DNA of 64,000 bases from Takifugu bimaculatus (Eukaryota > Chordata > Actinopteri > Tetraodontiformes > Tetraodontidae), in NCBI GenBank assembly GCA_004026145.2, contig CP034976.1, positions 6,378,296 through 6,442,295 on the forward strand, written 5' to 3'. Below the pieces are notes generated by a model. The model had not been told where the DNA came from. It was given only the letters and a program-made list of their open reading frames with translations, and did no database searches. Below are positions 49,221 through 60,758 of this stretch, one piece after another (position 1 is the stretch's first letter; each line of letters begins with the position of its first letter). A program made the position numbers and the translations under genes.

Positions 49221-50553
49221 TATTTCGGGAATTATGTTGTTCACTCACTCTGCTACCTTAATCAGATAACTTTCGTAGCCACACTAGCTATTTTTAAAGA
49301 CTTTAGCACCCTCCAGCACTAGTTGAGTTCCCTCTCTGCTCTGATTGCGTCAAGCTAATTAGCCACTTTTGTGTCACAAATTTGAACTGACAGGGAAAAT
49401 TTTAGGACGAAAACAAATCCTTCCTGCTGATATTTCGGAGCAGTCACTTCCAGGTCTGGTACAGTTCGAGGCTTGACGTTGGCAGCCAGCACAGGAGGAC
49501 GCCTGTAACCAAAACGGAACACTCCTCAGAGCAAACTGTGTATCAAAACTAACCTTTTGGCTGAATTCATCAAGCGTTGCGCTGTATAAACAATAATCTT
49601 AATGTAAACACAAATGAGCGCGGCCATGCCCTGTTCGAAAACAACGCAGGAGCGCAACCAGCACCAGAACACACAACCGCCTGCTGCTGTCAGGCGCTCC
49701 ACGGCTTACTGGTGGGCACACCATCCCGCCCTGCCTATTGAAAGTCAGCGCACCTGAGGATAATCCTCAATACACTCCCTTAGACACACACGACAGGAAG
49801 ATAGGATCCTGTTATCGCCTCTCTTTCTCTCAATTCTCCGAAAAGAAGCGTCCCGAGTCTTGCGAAATAAATGTGACACTTTCAATGCTGAATGTGACCC
49901 GAACTAATACTAATTTGTACGTTGAAACTGGAGCCGCAGGAGCAGGAGCCAGTTTTCCTACTGGAGTATGTTTCCTGGAGAGGGATCCCTCATTACACGA
50001 TTATACTATTGGGTTTCAATGCAGAGGTTCCAAACTGCAGCATCAGGGTATTCCTTCTGATTGCCATCACCGTCTGAGGTCAGGAACACCGCTGCGGGAT
50101 CCGAGAGGAAAACACGCCACCAGTTTTGGGTTTCCAAAGACTGGGGGTGCTCAAGGATGAAGGGTTGAGGGGAGCAAACGTCCCAGAGGGGTAGCAGCTT
50201 TATTATGTCTGGACGGAGAGGAAAAATAGTTTCTCCGTCGCTGTGAGTCACCTCTTGAGTTTTAGTCTGCGCTTCCGCGCATGTGTGTTTGCTGTTAGCT
50301 TGGATGCATTAAAAGCAGAACACGACCTGACGCAGGACAGCAGCTACTGCAGAGGCGATGGGAGGGAGGGCAAGGTCAAGTGTGCGACCTCTGTGGGGTC
50401 AAATGACCCATTTATCATCTGATAAACACACACCTCTGTGATACACTCAACTCTTTAGTCATTCCAGCTGACTCAGAGCCAAATGAATCATTTTGTGCGT
50501 CAATGTCAGAGGAGAGCTGAAGTGATAAAGCTCAGAGTCATTTGTACTTTTGG

Positions 50554-50568
50554 CCACTAGGAGGCGAC
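50554..50568 (+). promoter_or_regulatory. CTCF-like motif
   Basis: CCACTAGGAGGCGAC matches the CTCF core CCACTAGGGGGCGC with one G-to-A change and a variant end. Forward orientation, 5.7 kb before nfatc1 exon 1. Confidence 0.5.
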
Positions 50569-53500
50569 AAACCAACAATAGACAACCAATGCAAATACAT
50601 CGGTACCATATGTTAATTTTTACCTCATAAGTGCACATAAACGTTTGTTTATGCCTGTTCATTGCAACTAAATCCTGGATGTTATTTTAGGTTGCAAAGT
50701 TGTTATTATCTAATATCAATCATAAATAGTTGTTGCAACCAGTCGGACATTAAGATCAATATGTTGTATGAATTGACATTAATTTGCAGTCATAAAATTA
50801 TTAAGTAAATGCTTCAAAAAATAACAAACAACAAAGTTGGGTGAAGTTGATGATATATTACGACGTGAATGTAAAAAACATACCACCCATACGCTGATCC
50901 CGTGACCTTCCAACCTACTGTTAAAAAATCCCTCCCTATTGGACAGTTGCCAGTGGTTTCCAAGCAACCCATCTAAACAACAGGAAACAGAAAATGGGAT
51001 CCCATCTGAGCGGCTGTGCAAAAGGAAGGCACCGACCATGGAGACAGGAAAGAGAGGGTGGGGGGTGCTGGTCCTTCAGCTGACCCTCTTCTCATGAGCG
51101 TCCAGCGGGGGTTATTTTCCTCGGCCCTCCGGTCAGAACGACCACCGGGTGATCCGAGATCAGAGCGTTCCAGCGTGAGCCAGGATGAAGCTATTTTTAA
51201 TCGGTTTTATGAGATGTCAATACCGACACCAAGGACGGGTCACAGAAGCTTGGACTGCACCTTCAGCCCTCTGTGGGTCCGAATATTTAGCCTGGCATTT
51301 AAAGACCTTCAGGCATAGCGTCTCCTCTTATCAGTCTGTATTTATAAGGCTCGTGTGATCTTTTTTATTTATTTATTCATTTTTTGATCTAAACTGCAAT
51401 CGTGTTAAAACTTGACTCTAAAAATCTGCTTTTGTGTGACTGTTTGGACTGATTCCACCAACGTGAGCACGGCAGACAAAATATCTAAGCTAATTAGCAG
51501 GAAATGGTGTCCATCACCTTTGGCCCCATGAATATTTGAAAGGAGCCAATTACTGACTGCAGGAGGCCTGTGCACAGATTCCTTTCAGTAGGTCTTTTTA
51601 TGATAACGTTTATTTCAGGAATTACAGAGAGGGTATTCATATTCAAATGAATGAATGAAATGCACCATGTTTATGTCATTCACATTGTTGCTATCTGTCG
51701 ATGCTAAAGGGGAAGTTGAGGCACAGATCTGTCAGGACAAAAGTATTATCCTCAGTAAAAAATTAAATTGTACTGAGATCTGTGACGGCCCTCTTATATA
51801 AGCAGGACGGTGCCGAGCTACACAAATGTAGCAGTCTGTGCAGCCCCTGGATAGATATGGCCTTTGGCACATGTGCCGGGGTTTAAATCATCCCAATATG
51901 GCAGTCATGCGCCAGAAAACTGAAACCACCCACCCTCATCATTCCCAAACCATTAGTGCTTTTGCAATGAAAACTGACTGGACCCATGGTTTCACATCAC
52001 ACTGTTTTGTTTGAAACTGACAGTGCCCCCTCAAAACCGCCCCTCGGAAGCCTTGGGTGAGTAATTACCTGCGTCGAGAGCGATGTGGGGAAAATTGTCT
52101 CATAGGTCGTGCGTCTATGACCTTCACAAACTGTTATTAGCCACTGGTTTTGAATTAGCTCCACATGTGGGTAAGATACAGTGGCCATGATGGAGCGCTT
52201 ACTGCAACTCACACTGTCAGCAAAATCTGCCTGGGTGCAGTAGTACGCCGTTATTTAACAAAATAATGTGCAGTTATTTCAGCCCTGTGGAGCTATACTT
52301 TAAAACTTACCGCAACAACTTTTTTTTTTTTTGTTACAGTTTCGAGAAAATATTCCCAAATTTATGCATCATTTTAAATATGGTGGGACTGTCTACGTGA
52401 TGAAGAGCATTTGCCGGACATCACCTTTAAGTGGCTCTCAGCTGTTTAAGTGTGACATTAATCTCACTTATCGTCCCCAGAGTGTTAAACAAATGCTCTA
52501 TCTGCAGCCTGTCATGGAAACAGCCTCGCCAAAGTCACTTCCTAGTTTTCTGCCAGCCTGGGATGTGAGTCAGCGGCGGTGTGACAATGACAGCTGGTAA
52601 CTTTGGTTTACAAGTCAGACTCATATGTTACTTCCTGTTCAAAGGAAGAGGAATATCTGAAAAAAGACCAACTAAAATATACAGCCTAAGCACAAGACAG
52701 ACATGCCTAAGATAGCTTCTAGCAGTTCTTCTTTTGCGGATGCAGTTCCAATCACAGGGGGAAAGGGAGAAGCAGGGGAGTGTGCATGTGCACAGGGGCG
52801 TGCATGCTAGTTCTTATAGCATGCCAGAGGATGCAAAGCGACCACAGCCATTTACTCTTCCTTCAGGGGCTGCAGCCTCCTTCATTCATCACTCACGGAG
52901 GGCGCTCGCGTCTGCAGCCGAGGCGGCTAATCCTGCCGGACCGGGACAGAAAGTTACATCAACCTAGGGCTCAGAAGTTGATGTTTACGGCTATTAAACG
53001 TCTGATTCGGGCTACGTCTCGTCAAAAAGGCATGGAGGATACATAATAACAGTGTAGGGAACGCGAGATTCCAGCGTGCACTTTTCCCCGGATATGTCAA
53101 ACATGAATTATAGGTTGTAAAAGGGGAGGATTAGCTGTGGAGTTTTGAGGGTTTTGGCTTTCTGAATTTTACAGATATTCACCCAGAAGTTTGCTGTACT
53201 CTTCCTCATGTCTCATTAGTGTCTGTGTGCCAATTAACATCTGGCTGAAGTTCTTTTTTTCCCCCCCTTCTGTTTAAATACCTCAAGTCCAAGCAAACAA
53301 ATGGGACAAATATAAGCTAGGATAAACTGGGATGTTAAAATTTATACCTGTCAGCAGTTGGGCCAGTTTTTTATGGTGAGTTCAGGGAAAATGGGTACTG
53401 TCAAAGCCGGGGAGCCAAACCGCTAGTAGTAAATATTGTAAAAAGGATCTTTAAGTGCAGCAGTTAGTGAGAAAAAACAGTGGTGTCACTTCTGATGTGA

Positions 53501-54369
53501 TCAGATCTGCTGGAAGATGCTGGAATCACGGTGATGCCAGAGGAAAAGCTTTTTAGAGTTTGGTAGCCTGATCAACCACATGCAGTTGGACTGTGAGGGA
53601 GATTCTTGTGACTGGAGGCCTCAGATCCACAGACGGGTGTCACATGACACTTGTGACGAGACTGAAGCGTATTAACGTCGATAAACTGAGATGAGGGAAT
53701 GAGGCCGATATCCCTGCTCACAACTGCAATAATTATGATAATAAAGAGTTCTCCAGTCATGTATGGGCAGTCGTGATACAAGGTTACATAACAGTATGAT
53801 CAAAGCCCCTTTGCTTTGATCTTCGGAAGATCACTGACATGTAATCATCTCTTCGTTGGCCCATTATCTACATTTCCTAAAAAAAATCCATGCAAATCCT
53901 TTCCTAACAATGATTTTGTTCACAAACATCAGCTTGGAGGAGGTAACAAATCATTAGGTTAAAGAATTAACTACTAACTAACTCACTGATGTGTTAGAGT
54001 TGATTTGGGATGGCAACAGGGCAAAATGTCTGCAAGCACGTTGCATGAAGTCATTGTTACAGCCTAAAGTTCATTTTTCTTGAAACCATAAGGAATTTCT
54101 GCCAGGCTTGTTGTGTGTATGGCTGATATCATCTCGCGCAGACAAATGAGGCATCGCACCATCGTGTTTTAAGGTTACACACCTTCTCTGTGGAATATAA
54201 ACAGTGTAGCGGGTCAGTGCCTGTTTCTGTCGCTGCACAAGTGACCCAAAGTGCTCTGACAGACACCGGAGCTAATGGGACTTTACTCAGTAGCACAGGA
54301 TCCATCAAGATAAGCCCTCAGACCGCCGCTGACCCTCATCACGCCGCAGCGTTTTTAACGTGTCCAGCA

Positions 54370-54383
54370 GCCCCCGCGGGGGC
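54370..54383. repeat. 14-bp perfect GC palindrome
   Basis: GCCCCCGCGGGGGC reads the same on both strands; it contains GC-box-like CCCCCGC words that could bind SP/KLF or EGR-type factors. Confidence 0.6.
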
Positions 54384-55803
54384 CCGCTCCGCTGACAGCA
54401 CCAATCAGTTTGCACGGCTCCATTCCCCCTCCCCTCCCTGTCTCTGGTTTGTATCATAATTCATCGCAAGTGATGAGGCTTTTTCATCTCCAAGTTCACT
54501 CGTGCACATCGGCCTACAGCCGCAGCCGACGCCAACGGAGCTACTGTAGGCAGAGGAAAACAGAACGCGCTCCGCTCGGTCTGGTTCTGATTATGCACGA
54601 TCATCCCTGGGTTTGCCAGCTAAAGCTCAGACTCCCAGGAGTCTCTTTTTTTCCCCCCCTTTCTTCAATGTTGGCATGCCACCCGGGAGAAAATAGTAGC
54701 TTTGTAGCTCGGCTAATCCTCCGTTAATTGCACGCTCAGCCATTAAGAGTGACGACTTGCTTTATATTCATCATTATACAGCGACAGCCACATAACTTTG
54801 ACTGTAGCAGCTACAGATCTGCTCTCAGCGGCTCTGCTAATCCAACCTGATCAAATATCATGACTCACATCAGTGCAAATTAAAACATTTTGTTTGTCAA
54901 CGTCAGCACACAAACGTCCATTATTCTTCTGCCAGCTGCGGCTGTCTTGCTGGGAGTGCCGGGCGGGCAGCCCTGTGCACGTGTGTTTTAATGTCACACA
55001 TTATGTATATGCTACACGTGAGCCCCATCTCACCATACCGCAGCAGCTAATGTCGCCTGCCTGCTTTTTTCTCCCCTTCTTCTTCTATGACAACAAAGTT
55101 GTATAACAGCAGCTATTACTTTGATAAATGGTAACACGAGTGCACTTCAGGAAATAAGGAAATAGGGTGAAAAGTGGACTTAAATATTTTCCTTTGTCTG
55201 CACAAGGTCTTGTGCTGCAGCCTCGACTTGACAGACTGCGGAGGGAAGCGGAGATGTGCAGAGAAGTGCTGCTGGTGTTTAAGGGTTGTTATTAAAGGTC
55301 AGGCTGGGAAACGTATTCCCCATCGCACAGGAGGAAAAGAGATTTGGAAAGGAGATTTTTGACAACGGCAGGTTTTGACTTAAAGAGCGGCCATACGGAG
55401 GATCGCGTCTCAATGTAGCACCATTAGGCCCATGCAGATCGAAGAATGTAGGAAATGACTTCATTCTCCAGAGAGAGAGGGCAGACAGCATAAGTGATCC
55501 CAACTGTCATTGGCAGCTGCTGTTCAGTCTTACAGACTAAACTTTTAATTTTGCTACAGAAAAGTTGCAAAAATAAATGACTTTTCCAGTCTCCGTTGGG
55601 CCACACTGCCAAAAAAAAGAGCGGGGGGAGGAATTAGTAATCCTTAAAATTAATCAGTTCAGTAGTAAGTTTTATAATCATTTTACTGGCAACTGCCAAG
55701 TTAGAGAGCAGGATATGAAACTAAACAAACCTTTGTCTGGTTCTATTTGAGAAAAGACAAGGAAAAAAGAAAACGTCCCTCCTTCTTTTTAACAACTATC
55801 AAC

Positions 55804-56296
55804 ACGCGCGCACGTGTGTGTGTGCGCGCACAGAAGCCGATCCCCCCGCCCTCGCTGGGATCCCAGAGTGTAAAACATCATCAGGCAGCCCGGGAGCTTT
55901 GCCTTATCCTTGAATGGGCGGCGCGCTTACGGGAGGACGGAGGGTGTTTTCCAGCTTTAAAAGCACCGGAGCTGGCCCCTCTGACAAACCTCGCTGCGTC
56001 ATCGCTGTGGGGAGACTCTTCGGTGAGCTGCACGGAGACAAACACAAAAGTGTCGCTACCTGCGCCTCCAGGGTCCGCACAGCCGCACGCTTCGCTCGGT
56101 CACGCCAGTGCGCACAAGCCGCGCCAAGTTGCACACTCCGCTTCGAACTTGTGCCTTTTCGAACGATGTCCTTATTGGAAGACATTTGAATTCAGTTCTT
56201 TTTTTTTTTCTTTGCTTTTTTTTTTAAACTGTAGAATAGCCGGCGTTCCGTAGTTGAGTCTGTAAAGAGCGAGGGGAGCTGCGCACCGCTTGTTGA
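55804..56296 (+). promoter_or_regulatory. nfatc1: nfatc1 promoter and 5' UTR (alpha/P1-type)
   Basis: A GC- and CpG-rich region directly before nfatc1 exon 1. A TATA-like TTTAAAAG lies at 55956-55963, with an NFAT core (GGAAAA on the minus strand, about 55947-55952) a few bases before it, a GC-box-like GGGCGG near 55916 and a CRE-like TGCGTCATC near 55995. At 55804-55831 an alternating purine-pyrimidine tract could adopt Z-DNA. In mammals the NFATC1 P1 promoter is autoregulated through NFAT sites; finding an NFAT core beside the TATA-like box agrees with this. The transcription start is inferred near 55985. Confidence 0.55.
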
Positions 56297-56390
56297 ATGC
56301 AGGATACCTTCAGCGTCAACTCCACGTTCAGCTTCGGTAAGGAGTGGGGACTCCAGGCTCTCACCGCCAATATGAAGTCTGCAGAGGAAG
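56297..56390 (+). CDS. nfatc1: NFATc1 exon 1, alpha-type N-terminus
   Basis: Encodes about 31 residues, MQDTFSVNSTFSFGKEWG and onward, ending in NMKSAEE. The terminal MKSAEE is also in human NFATC1 alpha isoforms at the same exon junction, which fixes the identity. The start is secure because an in-frame TGA (56294-56296) directly precedes the ATG, although the Kozak context is weak (T at -3). The exon leaves in phase 1 at a GTAAAC donor (56391). The acidic N-terminus belongs to the activation domain. I saw no exon for the beta-type N-terminus (a LEDQEFDFEF-like peptide) between this exon and the next. Confidence 0.85.
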
Positions 56391-58563
56391 GTAAACACGC
56401 TGCTACTGCAAGTTTGATCGGAGCTTCAACCTAATCCTGATATCTGCCAACTGGTTTTAAACCTGCATGCGGTTGTGTTATATTGGAGTAAAAACGGATG
56501 TAATCCGATTAATGAAACAGTACTTAAAGTCTGCTAATCAAGCTGAAATAACATTAGGACGTGACAGCTGCTTTTTTTTTCCTTGACTTTGTCAGTTAGC
56601 CTCAGTGCCAGATGCTATTCCACGGGAACCAAATTCACACTCACTGGAGTCCACCCTTTTCCATCCGCACCATTAGGTGTCTCCAGCTGTCTTTGCAGGT
56701 GTTTCTCATCAGGAGGATAGATTGAGGTTACACTGTGGCTGCCACCAGCACCCATCCTCCTCCCCATGCCCTCTGTCAATGCTGTGTCATTAAAATAAAT
56801 GCTTTTCTCCCCCAGTGAGGTCTGATTCAGTGCTGGGTTGGAAACGTTTCCTGAAATTCTGGAGCTTCTGCTCAGACGCTCGGCCCAATGATTCACGTCT
56901 GGTTTACTATTACCATGCCAGAGTTGTTATTGTTGTATTATTTCATTTCTGTAAGTTCGGTTCTCCTAGGATTAAGTTTAAGTTGATTTAGAGCATCAGA
57001 GGTCCACGGCAGTCTGTTAATTCTTCCAGCGCTGATGTCACCGGCTTTTTGTGGATTTTGGAAATCTCATTTTGTCTTTGAGGTTTCAGATATTCGGGTG
57101 CGGGTTGTATCATTACTGCTTTCAGTCCCCCACTCTTTGGTTTTATTATTGGTCGCAGATGTTTCTCTGCGCACGTTTGTGTATATTAGAAAAAGGGAGT
57201 GTGTTTGTTAATGTACGCTGGGTAGCCTCACCACACAGCTACAACGCTAACGGCTTTATGATCGCATGTACATAAACACACAGATGCAGAGACATAAACA
57301 CGGGCTTGGCTGACGTGTTGCCGTGGCATAGGACCAGCCCTGTGCAAAGTACGCTCTAAAAGTTTTCGGGATGCAGATGAGTCAGCTTGTGTGACCACCT
57401 ACCGCCTCCTTGAGGTTCTCAGTCAGTTAGAGAACGTTGCCCCCGAATAAACCCGTCTGTTGTTCAGCCACGTTGGCTTGGCCCGCCGCTTGTGTGATGA
57501 TGTCATAATTAATGCTACACACAACAAAGGGACAGGCTTGAATTTCTTTGATTTGTTGGTCCCCCGAGTTCAGCAGACACGATGCAGAGGCTCCCAAGAA
57601 TATCAAAGCCAGAGCTGTGGTGTGTTTGAGCGGGTGTTAGCGGACTCAGTCAGTAAATGCCACTGAATAAAAGGCACGCCGATGAAGAGAGCAACTGCTG
57701 CATGTAAAGTCAGTTGGGCTTGACGTATAGAGGTGTGCCACTCTGGGTGGAGCAGATGGGAGATTATTTTCTCCACCGAAGGTAAACTGCAGGAGAAAGG
57801 CACTTTTCTTTACAGAGATTTTTTTTTTCTTTCTTCAGTGATCAGCAGCATCTTCTCTGTCGTGTGAACCGTGTTTACCGTCGAGCGACAAAGTGCTGCT
57901 GTGCAGTGGGATTAATCAGGCGAGGATTCAACTAGACAGTGCGTCCCTCTCTGGAGAGATGCTCGGGGTCGGGTGTTTAGTATTCTGTTAACAGCAAAAA
58001 TGACAACTATAATAAGGTCAATATCTTCAACGTTGCATTAGGAGGACTGGCATGTGTTTGAAACATTTTTTTTAACATTGTAGCCAGTCGCTGGCAATAT
58101 ACTGTATATATACTGTATATATATAAAAGACAATCCCCCGACTTTACAGTAGGTCCTCCTACCTCTCTGAGCACTTAGTTGGTTTGGGGCATCTGTGTGT
58201 AACACTGCAGCAGACTCTGTCTGGCTTAATCACAAGCTCAGAGCGATGCGAGAGTGCTGTCAGTTCTCCACTGGGGAGGGCCTAATTCACTCAGTGAGTG
58301 ATGCAGTCAATCAAATAAAGGATCCATCAGCAGTGCTGAAGGAATTCCTATGGAGCACGCATGACAGCAGGGAGGGCCAAACAGAGCTCGAGATGAGCTC
58401 CTCAAACAAACAGAGTGGCTGTGCAGCTCATCCCTGCCGCGCCATCCACACACATCCTGCCTTTGAAATGACCGCCTCGCCTCGTTAAATGTGCAGGAAT
58501 GTGTGTCGTGCTTTAAGATGTCGTATGGAATGTTAATCATCAATTTAAAATATCTCTTTTCAG
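56391..58563 (+). other. nfatc1: nfatc1 intron 1
   Basis: A 2.2-kb intron with GTAAAC donor and TCTCTTTTCAG acceptor. It contains a TATACTGTATATA double repeat near 58100 and nothing that looks like an alternative first coding exon. Confidence 0.85.
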
Positions 58564-59645
58564 ATGCATACAGCTATACACCAAACGTCAGCTTGTCCCT
58601 CCCCCTGGGTATGGGCAACCCCTGTCTGTCTACCCAGTACCACACCTTACAGACCAGCCCAGTCATCTCAGTTTCCTCCTGCCACCAGACGGGCTACGGT
58701 CTGCAGAACGAAAACCTTGCTGCATCTGGCTATTACCTGCCTCACACTCTCAGGCCCAATGGGGCCCCAGCGCTGGAAAGCCCTCGCATAGAGATCACTG
58801 CCTACAGCCAGTACCCTGAAGATGAGGTGGAGGAGAGCAGCAGCGAGGACCAAATCATCAAACGGGGCGTCAACTCCATCGTGACGCTGACGCTGCCCAA
58901 CTGCTGATGGCTACCGCGACCCCAGCTGCCTCAGCCCTGCCAGCAGCATCTCTTCACGGAGCTGTAACTCTGAGGCCTCCTCCTATGAGTCCAGCTTCTA
59001 TAACTATGACAACTCCCCACAGAACTCCCCCTGGCAGTCTCCCTGCGTTTCCCCCAAGACATCCTCTCTCCTGTCTTGTCCACTTTCCACCGGCCCGACC
59101 ACTTCCCCTCACCATTCGCCATCCACCTCCCCTCAGATCGGCGCTGTGGCCGAGGAAGGCTGGCCTGCGCAGCCTCGTGGCTCCAGGCCTAACTCTCCTT
59201 CTTGCAGTGGGGGCAGCTTGGGCGCCATGGGGAAGCGAAAACACAGCTTCGAAGGCACCGCCTACCATCAAACATCATGCTCACCCATCCAGTCACCCAT
59301 CCCATCCCCGCATGGCTCCCCCAGGGTCAGCATCACAGATGAGAGCTGGCTCAGCAGCACCAACCAGTACACCAACTCTGCCATCGTGGCTGCCATCAAT
59401 GCCCTGACGACAGACGGGGTGGTCGACATGGGGGAAGGAATTCCAATCAAGACACGGAAGACCATGCTGGACCACTCGCCTTCCATGAGCCTAAAGGTAG
59501 AGCCGGGTGGCGAATGCCCTGATGGCGACCTCTGCCAAGATGACTACCCCTCACGACTGGCCCTCAAGAAAGAAAATTACTGTGGAGGTTTCCTTGATGT
59601 ACCGCAACACCCATACTCCTGGTCCAAGCCCAAGCCTTACCTCAG
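58564..59645 (+). CDS. nfatc1: NFATc1 exon 2, calcineurin-regulated domain
   Basis: Encodes the NFAT homology regulatory region, which keeps NFATc1 phosphorylated in the cytoplasm until calcineurin acts. In order: the calcineurin docking motif PRIEIT (58782-58799) inside the conserved GAPALESPRIEIT; a serine-rich region (SPASSISSRSCNSEASSYES, from about 58930); SP repeats (NSPWQSPCVSPK, and SPHHSPSTSP); a KRK nuclear-localisation core (59233-59241); the third SP repeat with HGSPRVSITDESW (59281-59349); and AIVAAINALTTD. The exon enters in phase 1 (DAYSYTPNV) and leaves in phase 2 at a slightly atypical GTTGGT donor (59646). One apparent extra base at 58891-58905 shifts the frame and creates TGA at 58905; downstream the alternate frame stays open for 740 bases and matches NFATc1 closely. 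I judge it an assembly error more likely than a disabled gene. Confidence 0.93.
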
Positions 59646-60598
59646 GTTGGTGTGACTGCTTCAACATGTCAAGTGGAAAACCAGAGCGGTAGTTCTCAGC
59701 TAGACTTCTTTTGATAACATCAGTTTTTTTTTTTCTACTATTGACTTTTAGACTAGTCGGTGTTGTTCAGTGTAAATTTCTTTTACTTATTTTACTTATT
59801 TTACTTATTTTACTTATAGCATAAGGCAGAAATACAGAAGTTGCACCTACCTTTTGCTTTGAAGAGCAAACCATTTCATGACTCACATTTCACACAATAG
59901 CAGCCCATCGCATACATGAGCGAGCATGTAGACACAATTATTTGCTTAGGCGTGACACTTTACTGTAACACTTAAAAAATGACGGTGATTTTCGACTTTT
60001 GAATAAAGTCAGTCGATTCTTCAGTGCATTTTTATCCAGTAACACACTTTCCTGTCAAATTGAGTGTTTGATTAAGATAGGGAGCAACAGGAAGTAAAGG
60101 TGACAGGCCTGTCTGAAGGGGAAGCCGTCTGAGTTAATCAGCTGCCTTGGTGCACGGCTCTGTCGCGCCATCAGCCCATCTCAGGCTGTGTAGCTAGCCT
60201 GATGTCATGCACTGACTGGGCAGATAAAGCCCCGTGTAGGGAAATCAGTTCGTTTTGGGTCAACAAACAGCCTACAAGTTCCAACAAGATGCCAGAGATT
60301 GGTTTTCAGTAGAGCCACCCTTCAGGTCAGTGTTTTGCATTTGCCAGGTTTCCGGTTCAGAGAAATATTGTCTTGCACATGTTTGTTTGGTTTAGCTATC
60401 TCCACAGAGTTCACATGGGAAGCTCTTAGTTTCTATCTGACAACAGTGTCATTAAGAAATGTCAGCCGTAGCTCTGTGGAAGAGAAGCCTTTTTTAATAC
60501 CACATATTAATTTTACATTAGGATGGATTTACAGGTATGAATGTAAGTATTTTCATTAATTACCACCAATTTGATGGGACGTATTTTGTGTCTTTCAG
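59646..60598 (+). other. nfatc1: nfatc1 intron 2
   Basis: A 953-bp intron ending in GTGTCTTTCAG. It includes four tandem copies of a 9-base TTTTACTTA unit (59781-59816). Confidence 0.9.
59781..59816. repeat. four tandem copies of TTTTACTTA
   Basis: A perfect 9-bp unit repeated four times in nfatc1 intron 2. Confidence 0.9.
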
Positions 60599-60758
60599 CC
60601 CGTCTCTGCCGGCTCTTGACTGGCAGCTCCCATCCTGCTCCGGCCCGTACAATCTCCAGATCGAGGTGCAGCCAAAGTCTCACCACAGGGCCCACTACGA
60701 GACTGAAGGCAGCCGAGGGGCGGTAAAGGCTCTGTCTGGAGGCCACCCTGTAGTGCAG
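60599..60758 (+). CDS. nfatc1: NFATc1 exon 3, start of the Rel-homology DNA-binding domain
   Basis: In phase with exon 2, giving the junction [18 protein letters not shown]. It then encodes [20 protein letters not shown] and [10 protein letters not shown], the DNA-recognition loop of NFAT proteins ([11 protein letters not shown]), and ends at GGHPVVQ in phase 0 with a GTATGT donor (60759). The identity with human NFATC1 is very high here. The rest of the Rel-homology and IPT domains lies beyond the window. Confidence 0.96.

Larger units (their letters stand above)
46731..55790. other. non-coding intergenic DNA, nfatc1 side
   Basis: No recognisable exon; open frames are short. It holds three of the four CTCF-like motifs, a strong hairpin (46793-46830), a CpG-rich block (48300-49220) and a 14-bp GC palindrome (54370). 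The stretches 50.6-52.6 kb and 53.0-54.1 kb show nothing distinctive. Confidence 0.65.

Noticed and set aside
52021..52045. A reverse-strand GAGGGGGCACT resembling CTCF
   Set aside because: Only the core matches; the CCA part of the motif is absent.
55747..56253. A 168-codon open frame before nfatc1
   Set aside because: It coincides with the GC-rich promoter and 5' UTR, where stop codons are rare by composition.
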